Source: an uncultured Eubacterium sp.
GTDB lineage: Bacteria; Bacillota; Clostridia; Oscillospirales; Acutalibacteraceae
Assembly: GCA_905233805.1 (NCBI GenBank)
Contig: CAJOER010000123.1
Coordinates: 1-5,358, forward strand
DNA length: 5,358 bases
Reading direction: 5' to 3'
Numbering within the stretch: the first letter of the stretch is position 1; each line of letters begins with the position of its first letter. Under the pieces are notes generated by a model that did not search any database, was not told the DNA's origin, and saw only the letters and a program-made list of their open reading frames with translations. Below are positions 1 to 5,358 of this stretch, one piece after another. Both the position numbers and the translations under genes were made by a program.

Positions 1-863
1 GGTGGCTTTATAACAGGAGCCATCTTATTGCGTGGATGCTGACCGGCGAGGACGCAAACGTAAATAACCTTATGACGGGAACAAGAAGTTTCAACGCCTC
101 GGGAATGCTTCCGTTTGAAAATAAAGTCTGCGACTATGTAAAAGCAGACAGCGAAAACAATGTGCTTTACCGCGTTACTCCCGTATTTGAAGGGGACAAC
201 CTCGTCGCAAACGGAGTGATTATGGAAGCTGAAAGCGTTGACGACCTCGGTGCGAGCGTAAAATTCTGCGTATTCGTTTACAACGTTCAGCCGGGAATAA
301 GTATCGATTATGCAACGGGGGACAGCCGTCTGAGCGAAACCCCGCTAATTGATATTTCAAATGCATATATCTGGCTCAAATCTACAAAATATACTTTTAA
401 CGGCAAGGAATTCAAACCGCTTGATTACGTTAAACTCGGCGGGGAAATGCTTGTAAAAGACAGGGATTACACGGTATCGTATATAAATAATAAATCAGTG
501 GGAATCGCAACCGTAATAATTACGGGAATAAATAATTACAGCGGAACCGCTGAAAAGCAGTTTAAAATTGTACGTCCGAACACTCCCGAAACCAAGATTA
601 AAAAGCTTACCGCGGGGAAGAAAAAGTTCACCGTAAAATTTGCAAAAAAGAGCGGAATAACGGGCTATCAGCTTCAGTATTCAACCTCCAAAGGCTTTAA
701 AAAGAAAACTACGCTTAATCTTAAAAGCACGACAGTTTCAAAAACTGTCGGTAAACTGAAATCAAAGAAAAAATACTACGTCCGCATAAGAACTTATAAA
801 ACCGTAGCGGGTAAAAAGTTCTGTTCAAAGTGGTCGGCAAAGAAATATATAACGGTTAAATAA
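1..863 (+). CDS. DNA/RNA non-specific endonuclease with C-terminal surface repeat and FN3-like domains (5' end outside window)
   Basis: This is the C-terminal part (286 codons plus stop) of a probable secreted sugar-non-specific nuclease. The frame is open from base 3, so the ATG at 36 is internal: the catalytic motif lies before it. Counting from the first whole codon, NRSHLI (residues 4-9) matches the (D/N)RGHL active site with general-base His7. Asn22, Asn31 (in TGTRSFN) and Glu39 (in LPFEN) have the same spacing as the Asn/Asn/Glu residues of pneumococcal EndA. The nuclease fold appears to end near base 325, after NVQPGI and IDYATGD. Bases about 345-572 encode a domain of the type YTFNGK...DYTVSYINNKSVG...NNYSGT, common in clostridial surface proteins. 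Bases about 585-860 encode a Lys-rich fibronectin-III-like domain. The role is inferred: degradation of extracellular nucleic acid, possibly held at the cell surface. The signal peptide would lie upstream and cannot be seen. The active-site Gly is Ser here, which does not by itself imply inactivity. Confidence 0.85.
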   Translation, partial: WLYNRSHLIAWMLTGEDANVNNLMTGTRSFNASGMLPFENKVCDYVKADSENNVLYRVTPVFEGDNLVANGVIMEAESVDDLGASVKFCVFVYNVQPGISIDYATGDSRLSETPLIDISNAYIWLKSTKYTFNGKEFKPLDYVKLGGEMLVKDRDYTVSYINNKSVGIATVIITGINNYSGTAEKQFKIVRPNTPETKIKKLTAGKKKFTVKFAKKSGITGYQLQYSTSKGFKKKTTLNLKSTTVSKTVGKLKSKKKYYVRIRTYKTVAGKKFCSKWSAKKYITVK

Positions 864-868
864 GAGGA
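863..868 (+). promoter_or_regulatory. Ribosome binding site of dnaE
   Basis: AGAGGA lies 5 bases before the ATG at 874 and begins on the last base of the nuclease stop codon (TAA, 861-863). It supports the ATG at 874 as the true start; the protein then begins MFTHLHLHT, as DnaE proteins normally do. The tight packing suggests dnaE is translated from the same transcript as the nuclease gene. I see no separate dnaE promoter, but one inside the nuclease gene cannot be excluded. Confidence 0.8.
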
Positions 869-873
869 ATACT

Positions 874-2079
874 ATGTTTACTCATCTTCATTTGCACACG
901 CAGTTTTCTCTGCTGGACGGCGCCTGCCGTCTCGGCAATCTTGTTGCGCGCGCAAAGGAGCTGGGTATGACCTCTCTTGCAATAACGGACCACGGCAATA
1001 TGTACGGCGCGGTCGATTTTTACCGCGAGTGTAAAAATAACGGCATTAAACCGATTATCGGCTGCGAGGTTTACGTCGCACCGAGAACCCGGTTTGATAA
1101 GGATAAAGTTCTTGATAAAGAATACAATCATCTCATTTTGCTTGTGAAAAATGAGACGGGATATAAAAATCTTATAAAAATGGTTTCCCTCGCTTATACC
1201 GAGGGCTTTTACTTCAAACCCCGGATTGACCGTGATTTGCTTGAAAAATACAGCGAGGGACTTGTATGCCTTTCTGCCTGCCTTGCGGGCAAAATACCCC
1301 AACTTTTGCTTCAGCGCGATTACGAGGGCGCAAAACGCGAGGCACTGTGGTACGCTTCGGTATTCGGGGATGGGAATTTCTATCTCGGCGGCGTTCTTGA
1401 CGGACTTAAAAGAATTCACGACGATACGGGGCTTCCTCTTGTTGCGACCAACGACGTTCATTACGTGAATAAAGAGGACGCGGAGATTCAGCAGGTTCTT
1501 ATCTGTATTGCTACGAATAAAACTCTCGGCGAGGATACGGGACTTGAATTTGAAAGTGACAATTTCTACCTGAAATCCGAGAAGGAAATGAGGGAGATTT
1601 TTGCCGACGTTCCCGACGCTGTCGAAAATACTCAGCTTATTGCCGATATGTGTAATTTCGATTTTGAATTCGGAAAAACAAAACTCCCGTATTTTGAAAC
1701 GCCGGGAAATATGGACCATTTTGAGTATTTCAAACAGCTATGCTTTAAAGGGCTTGAAAAACGCTACGGCAAAAACGTGCCCGCAGAATATGCAAAACGC
1801 CTTGAATACGAGCTTGAAACAGTAAACAAAATGGGATATACGGACTATTATTTAATAGTTCAGGATTTCGTGCGCTTTGCCAAAAGCAGGGAAATTCCCG
1901 TAGGCCCCGGACGAGGCTCGGGCGCGGGTTCTCTTGCCGCGTACTGTATAGGTATTACCGACCTTGACCCGATGAAATACGACCTCATTTTCGAGCGTTT
2001 TCTTAATCCCGAAAGGGTGTCCATGCCCGACTTTGATATTGACTTTTGCTCGGAAACGACCGCGTGGCGCAGATTGTAA
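874..2079 (+). CDS. dnaE: DnaE N-terminal fragment: PHP domain and first part of the polymerase palm
   Basis: This 401-codon fragment carries the PHP domain (about residues 1-200) and the start of the polymerase core. All nine expected PHP metal ligands are visible: His6, His8, Asp15, His40 (ITDH), Glu65 (GCE), His86, Cys136 (SACLAG), and Asp194 and His196 (TNDVHY). The domain therefore looks like the metal-binding, potentially proofreading type rather than the degenerate E. coli type. Between NFYL (168-171) and VLDGL (174-178) only two glycines are present, where the family normally has about 12 residues including LELQDHG. The palm motif GPGRGSGAGS is present, and PDFDID (385-390) supplies two of the three catalytic aspartates (Asp388, Asp390). 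After Cys392 the frame runs into nine residues unrelated to DnaE and stops at TAA 2077-2079. Alone, the product lacks the third catalytic aspartate, the fingers and the clamp-binding region, so it should not polymerise DNA. Confidence 0.75.
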   Translation: MFTHLHLHTQFSLLDGACRLGNLVARAKELGMTSLAITDHGNMYGAVDFYRECKNNGIKPIIGCEVYVAPRTRFDKDKVLDKEYNHLILLVKNETGYKNLIKMVSLAYTEGFYFKPRIDRDLLEKYSEGLVCLSACLAGKIPQLLLQRDYEGAKREALWYASVFGDGNFYLGGVLDGLKRIHDDTGLPLVATNDVHYVNKEDAEIQQVLICIATNKTLGEDTGLEFESDNFYLKSEKEMREIFADVPDAVENTQLIADMCNFDFEFGKTKLPYFETPGNMDHFEYFKQLCFKGLEKRYGKNVPAEYAKRLEYELETVNKMGYTDYYLIVQDFVRFAKSREIPVGPGRGSGAGSLAAYCIGITDLDPMKYDLIFERFLNPERVSMPDFDIDFCSETTAWRRL

Positions 2080-4235
2080 CCTTCGGAACGCTTAAAACCA
2101 AGGCGGCAATCCGCGACGTCGGACGCGTGCTCGGTATGCCTTATTCCGCGGTTGACGCGGTTGCAAAGCTTGTCCCTAACGCCTTTAATATCACCGTTGA
2201 AGAGGCTGTAAACAAAAGCCCCGAGCTGAAAAAAGCCGTTGAGGAAAACGAAAACGTTGCAAGGCTTATTGATATAGCAAAAAAGGTTGAGGGAATGCCG
2301 AGAAACACCTCGACCCATGCGGCGGGAGTTGTTATTACTCACGACCCCGTATCTTCATATGTTCCGCTTGCAACCAACGACGGACTTGTGGTAACCCAGT
2401 ATATTATGACCACGCTTGAAGAACTCGGTCTTTTGAAAATGGACTTTCTCGGGCTGCGCACCCTTACCGTAATCAATGACGCGGCAAAGGCTTCGGGAGT
2501 AGACATTGACAGTATTTCTATCGACGACAAAAAGGTTTATTCTCTTTTTGCAAGAGGTAAAACCGAGGGCGTATTCCAGTTTGAATCAAACGGTATGAAG
2601 CAGATGCTTATGAATCTTCAGCCCAAGGCGCTTGAGGATTTAATTGCCGCAACCTCGCTTTATCGTCCCGGCCCTGCAAGCCAGATAGATACCTTTGTAG
2701 AGAATTCAAAAAATCAGAATAAAATAAAATATGAAACCCCGCTTCTTGAACCGATACTGAAAAACACGTACGGATGTATCGTTTATCAGGAGCAGGTTAT
2801 GCAGATATTCCGTTCCCTTGCCGGTTATTCCTACGGCAGGGCGGACGTTGTACGCCGTGCGATAAGCAAGAAAAAGCCCGAGGTTCTTGAACGCGAGAGG
2901 GCAAGCTTTATCGAGGGTTGTGCCGAAAACGGTATAGATTCCGGAACCGCAACAAAAATCTTTAACGAGATTTCCGACTTTGCAGGTTATGCTTTTAATA
3001 AATCGCACGCCGCGTGCTATGCGCTTGTGGCTTATCAGTGCGCCTATTTAAAGACCTATTATCCCGCGCAGTTTATGGCGGCGCTTTTGACTTCGGTGCT
3101 TGACGATTCAAACAAGGTTGCGCGTTATATTACCGAAAGCAAGCGGCTCGGTCTTCGTCTTGCGCCTCCCGATATCAACACCTCAATGAAGGGCTTTACC
3201 GCGAGCGAGAACACGATAAACTACGGGCTTTTAGGAATTAAAAATCTCGGCAACGACTTTATTGAAGAAATAATAAAAGAGCGTGAAAACGGCTCCTTTA
3301 CTGATGTTTTCGACTTTTGCAGACGTATGAAGAGCAGCGGACATTTTAACCGCCGTGCCGTTGAATCACTTATTCGCTGCGGCGCGCTTGATTCCTTTAA
3401 AGCCAACCGCCGTCAGATGCTTCAGGGCCTGCCCGTTATGATTTCAAATATTGAAAAAATGTACGAAAAGGCTATGTACGGCCAGGTCGGTTTCTTCGAT
3501 ATAAGCGACGATTTTGACGAGGGCTTTGATTTGCCCGACGTTGAAGAATTCCCGAAAAGCGAGCTTCTTAAAATGGAAAAGGAAATGACGGGGCTTTATC
3601 TTTCGGGACATCCGATGGATAAGTTTGACGATTATATCGTTAAGGCAAAATGCGCCCGTACCTTTGAACTGATTGAGGCGTCAAAGGGCGAGGGGAAATA
3701 TAAGGACAGAGATAATATAACACTCTGCGGAATCATTACCCACATAACTATAAAACAGACGAGGGCGAAAAAAGAAAATATGGCTTTCGTCAGCCTTGAG
3801 GATTTATACGGAACGATTGAGATTATTCTTTTCCCGCAGACGTATCTGAAATACTCCTCACTGCTTTCCGACGGCAACGTTATCGCCGTAAGCGGAACGC
3901 TTTCTCTTGAAGAGGAAAAGGACGCAAAAGTACTCGTGAATACGGTATCGGTGCCCGATATAAATAATATTCCGGCAGAAAATGCACCTTCTGCCAAAAC
4001 GCAGTCAAAGCGTAACGGACTCTATTTAAAGTTTGAAAGCAAGGACGACCCCAGGCTTAAAAAGGCGCAGACCATCACCTCGATTTTTGAGGGAACGATG
4101 CCTCTTTACTTCTATTATGAGGATGAAAAGAAGTATGTAAGACAGCCTTCGTCAGCGTTTGTAAGCGTTAATAATACAATGCTTTCAGAGCTTAAACGTC
4201 TGCTCGGAGAGAAAAATGTTGCGCTTATATCTTGA
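2046..4235 (+). CDS. dnaE: DnaE C-terminal fragment: palm, fingers, clamp-binding motif, OB fold
   Basis: This is the rest of DnaE in the -1 frame, open from 2043. The only early start-like codon is TTG 2046, with no Shine-Dalgarno sequence before it, so independent translation is doubtful. DnaE homology begins at about GNDRVAQIVTFGT (from 2052). Recognisable parts in order are: PRNTSTHAAGV; KMDFLGLRTLT with the third catalytic aspartate (codon 2442-2444); YRPGP (2661-2675); YGCIVYQEQVMQ; AFNKSHAACYALVAYQ; a helix-hairpin-helix segment around LLGIKNLG (about 3228-3320); QVGFF (3483-3497), which fits the beta-clamp-binding consensus; LYLSGHPM; an OB fold (about 3715-3945); and the usual C-terminal segment ending LLGEKNVALIS. 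The stop is TGA 4233-4235. The coding quality is good throughout, so this frame was under selection as part of a full-length gene until very recently, or still is if the deletion is not real. Confidence 0.75.
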   Translation: MLGNDRVAQIVTFGTLKTKAAIRDVGRVLGMPYSAVDAVAKLVPNAFNITVEEAVNKSPELKKAVEENENVARLIDIAKKVEGMPRNTSTHAAGVVITHDPVSSYVPLATNDGLVVTQYIMTTLEELGLLKMDFLGLRTLTVINDAAKASGVDIDSISIDDKKVYSLFARGKTEGVFQFESNGMKQMLMNLQPKALEDLIAATSLYRPGPASQIDTFVENSKNQNKIKYETPLLEPILKNTYGCIVYQEQVMQIFRSLAGYSYGRADVVRRAISKKKPEVLERERASFIEGCAENGIDSGTATKIFNEISDFAGYAFNKSHAACYALVAYQCAYLKTYYPAQFMAALLTSVLDDSNKVARYITESKRLGLRLAPPDINTSMKGFTASENTINYGLLGIKNLGNDFIEEIIKERENGSFTDVFDFCRRMKSSGHFNRRAVESLIRCGALDSFKANRRQMLQGLPVMISNIEKMYEKAMYGQVGFFDISDDFDEGFDLPDVEEFPKSELLKMEKEMTGLYLSGHPMDKFDDYIVKAKCARTFELIEASKGEGKYKDRDNITLCGIITHITIKQTRAKKENMAFVSLEDLYGTIEIILFPQTYLKYSSLLSDGNVIAVSGTLSLEEEKDAKVLVNTVSVPDINNIPAENAPSAKTQSKRNGLYLKFESKDDPRLKKAQTITSIFEGTMPLYFYYEDEKKYVRQPSSAFVSVNNTMLSELKRLLGEKNVALIS

Positions 4236-4260
4236 CAATTTATGACTTTGTGATTAAAAT
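4232..4260 (+). promoter_or_regulatory. Predicted sigma-A promoter of pfkA
   Basis: A perfect -35 box TTGACA (4232-4237) is followed after exactly 17 bases by a -10 box TAAAAT (4255-4260), one mismatch from consensus. The predicted transcription start is near 4267, leaving an AT-rich leader of roughly 49 bases before the pfkA ATG. The dnaE stop codon TGA (4233-4235) lies inside the -35 box. I see no terminator between dnaE and pfkA, so readthrough from upstream is also possible. No operator or riboswitch is evident in the short leader. Confidence 0.75.
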
Positions 4261-4303
4261 AAGCGGTACACCCATTAAGTATTATAGTTTTATATATACA
4301 TTC

Positions 4304-4309
4304 GGAGGA
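4304..4309 (+). promoter_or_regulatory. Ribosome binding site fixing the pfkA start
   Basis: GGAGGA sits 6 bases before ATG 4316. This decides the start: the same frame is open back to TTG 4232, but that codon is part of the -35 box and the extra 28 residues do not resemble phosphofructokinase. Starting at 4316 also makes the residue numbering match E. coli PfkA across the active site. Confidence 0.9.
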
Positions 4310-4315
4310 TATGAT

Positions 4316-5281
4316 ATGAAAACGATTGCAGTATTAACAAGCGGCGGCGACGCTCCCGGTATGAATGCCGCGGTACGTGCAGTAGTAAGAACAGCCTGTG
4401 AAAACGGGATGAGAGTTCTCGGCGTTATTAGAGGCTATAACGGCCTTATTAACGGCGACTTTGTTGAAATGGATTTACGCTCGGTTTCGGATATTATCAA
4501 CCGCGGCGGTACTATTCTCTATTCGGCACGTTCTGCCGAGTTCGCAACCGAAGAGGGTATGCGCAAGGCAATCCGCACCTGCCGTGAATACGGAATTGAG
4601 GGCGTTGTTGTTATCGGCGGCGACGGCTCTTTCAGAGGCGCAAGAGACCTCAGCGAAAGAGGAATTCCCTGCGTAGGTATTCCCGGTACTATTGATAACG
4701 ATATTGCATGCTGCGATTATACTATCGGCTACGATACCTGCCTTAATACTATTATGGAAATGGTTGACCGTATCCGTGATACTTCCGAATCTCACGACCG
4801 CTGCTCGGTAATCGAGGTTATGGGGCGTCATGCAGGTTATCTTGCGCTTAATTCAGGTATTGCCTGCGGCGCAACCGCAGTTCTTATTCCCGAGGTTGAG
4901 TTTGATATTGAAAAGCACGTTATCGAGCGTATGAAAAAGACTCAGCGCACCGATAAAAAGCACTTTATTATAGTTGTTGCCGAAGGCGTCGGCGTTGACG
5001 TTAAAAAGCTTTCCGAAGAAATTCAGGCAAAGACCGGCGTTGAATCAAGAGCGACGGTTCTCGGCTATACCCAGCGAGGCGGATATCCTACCGCGAAGGA
5101 CAGAATTATGGCAACCCGTATGGGCAACTATGCGGTTAAGCTTCTTATGCAGGATATCGGAAACCGTGTAGTAGCGGTTCAGAAAGAAGAGGTTTACGAC
5201 CTTGATATCTTTGAGGCTCTCAATATGACCAAGGGTATTGATATGGAACTTTACAATGTAGCTCACGAGGTTTCCATTTAA
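4316..5281 (+). CDS. pfkA: ATP-dependent 6-phosphofructokinase
   Basis: PfkA phosphorylates fructose 6-phosphate to fructose 1,6-bisphosphate with ATP, the committed step of glycolysis, in the cytoplasm (usually a homotetramer). The 321-residue length is normal for the short bacterial type. Visible motifs are the N-terminal nucleotide loop LTSGGDAPGMN (7-17), GGDGS (101-105), PGTIDND (123-129) with catalytic Asp127, Arg162, MGR (169-171), and RATVLGYTQRGG (245-256). Gly104 and Gly124 are the pair typical of ATP-using enzymes; pyrophosphate-dependent enzymes usually have Asp and Lys there. Two positions differ from the E. coli and Bacillus pattern: Tyr251 stands where His249 contacts substrate phosphate, and Thr187 stands where Glu187 binds the effector-site metal. 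Arg21, Arg25 and Arg154 of the effector site are kept. The gene follows dnaE, as in many Firmicutes, has its own promoter, and ends in tandem stops TAA TAG followed by a terminator. Confidence 0.96.
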   Translation: MKTIAVLTSGGDAPGMNAAVRAVVRTACENGMRVLGVIRGYNGLINGDFVEMDLRSVSDIINRGGTILYSARSAEFATEEGMRKAIRTCREYGIEGVVVIGGDGSFRGARDLSERGIPCVGIPGTIDNDIACCDYTIGYDTCLNTIMEMVDRIRDTSESHDRCSVIEVMGRHAGYLALNSGIACGATAVLIPEVEFDIEKHVIERMKKTQRTDKKHFIIVVAEGVGVDVKKLSEEIQAKTGVESRATVLGYTQRGGYPTAKDRIMATRMGNYAVKLLMQDIGNRVVAVQKEEVYDLDIFEALNMTKGIDMELYNVAHEVSI

Positions 5282-5314
5282 TAGGAATAATAAATACTGA
5301 ATAATTAACATATT

Positions 5315-5344
5315 AAACGCCCAAACTATGTTTGGGTGTTTTTT
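5315..5344 (+). terminator. Rho-independent terminator after pfkA
   Basis: A 12-base-pair stem (left arm 5315-5326, right arm 5330-5341) encloses the three-base loop TAT. It contains one G-T wobble (5319 with 5337) and a CCC/GGG core. A run of six T (5339-5344) overlaps the end of the right arm. It lies 34 bases beyond the pfkA stop codon and should end the pfkA transcript, so the window contains no sign of a downstream co-transcribed gene. Confidence 0.92.
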
Positions 5345-5358
5345 ATGAGAAAAGCTAT

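Larger units (their letters stand above)
874..4235 (+). pseudogene. dnaE: DNA polymerase III alpha subunit gene, disrupted by a frameshifting deletion
   Basis: Together the two frames spell one DnaE-type replicative polymerase from N- to C-terminus: PHP domain, palm, thumb, fingers, helix-hairpin-helix, clamp-binding motif, OB fold and C-terminal domain. The reading frame changes once, near 2050, just after PDFDIDFC. There the conserved stretch that normally separates this motif from DRVAQIVTFGT (about YERRQ...KYG) is missing. The gap is about 43 bases when family spacing is used, which is not a multiple of three and explains the -1 shift. A second, in-frame gap of about 30 bases lies near 1387. 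Restoring both would give a protein of roughly 1,144 residues, normal for clostridial DnaE. Elsewhere both frames keep conserved motifs and no internal stops, so any damage is recent or is a sequencing or assembly error. dnaE is normally essential in Firmicutes that also carry PolC, which favours an artefact or a second intact copy elsewhere. Confidence 0.8.

Noticed and set aside
36..38. ATG 36 as the start of the nuclease gene
   Set aside because: The same frame continues upstream to the window edge and encodes the catalytic NRSHLI motif there, so this ATG is internal.
856..1719. Long open frame on the - strand (287 codons) opposite dnaE
   Set aside because: It lies fully opposite clear DnaE coding sequence, its protein resembles no family I recognise, and it fits the codon-position bias of the + strand gene.
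2035..2062. Programmed -1 ribosomal frameshift joining the two dnaE frames
   Set aside because: The run CTTTTGC is not a canonical X XXY YYZ slippery site in frame, and a shift could not replace the roughly 14 residues that are missing after PDFDIDFC.
2046..2070. Naturally split polymerase with a second start at TTG 2046
   Set aside because: There is no Shine-Dalgarno sequence before TTG 2046, the conserved segment between the halves is absent, and no intein motifs are visible at the split.
4232..4315. N-terminal extension of PfkA from TTG 4232
   Set aside because: The extra 28 residues do not look like PfkA, the TTG is part of the -35 box, and GGAGGA is correctly placed for ATG 4316.
5045..5311. 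Open frame on the - strand (88 codons) opposite the end of pfkA and its terminator
   Set aside because: It overlaps intact pfkA coding sequence, has no recognisable product, and its start region lies beside the terminator without a convincing ribosome binding site.
5345..5358. Possible start of a new gene at ATG 5345
   Set aside because: It directly follows the terminator T run, has no ribosome binding site, and only a few codons are visible before the window ends.

Overview
The window looks like a piece of chromosome from an anaerobic, gut-type member of the Clostridia, probably an Oscillospiraceae/Ruminococcaceae-like organism. This is inferred from the protein styles: a clostridial DNA polymerase III alpha (DnaE) with a complete PHP metal site, a dnaE-pfkA gene order common in Firmicutes, a secreted nuclease carrying surface-type repeat domains, strong AGAGGA/GGAGGA ribosome binding sites and moderate G+C. 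No taxonomic marker gene is present, so the assignment stays at class or family level.

Layout, all genes on the + strand. (1) Bases 1-863 are the 3' part of a gene for a DNA/RNA non-specific endonuclease (EndA/NucA-like) fused to a bacterial surface repeat domain and a lysine-rich fibronectin-III-like domain. Its start lies outside the window. (2) Ten bases later, bases 874-4235 hold dnaE. This copy is damaged. An in-frame loss of about 10 codons near 1387 removes the usual ELQDHG loop of the PHP domain. An out-of-frame loss of about 43 bases near 2050 removes the helix just after the catalytic PDFDID motif and splits the gene into two overlapping frames, 874-2079 and about 2043-4235. (3) A textbook sigma-A promoter overlaps the dnaE stop codon. 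It drives pfkA (4316-5281), an intact ATP-dependent 6-phosphofructokinase, which ends in a clear rho-independent terminator (5315-5344).

The nuclease and dnaE are close enough to be co-transcribed. pfkA has its own promoter and terminator but could also receive readthrough, because no terminator separates it from dnaE. I see no mobile element, RNA gene, CRISPR array or new defence-like system here. The observation most worth checking is the doubly deleted dnaE, which is either an assembly artefact or a truly disrupted replicative polymerase gene.
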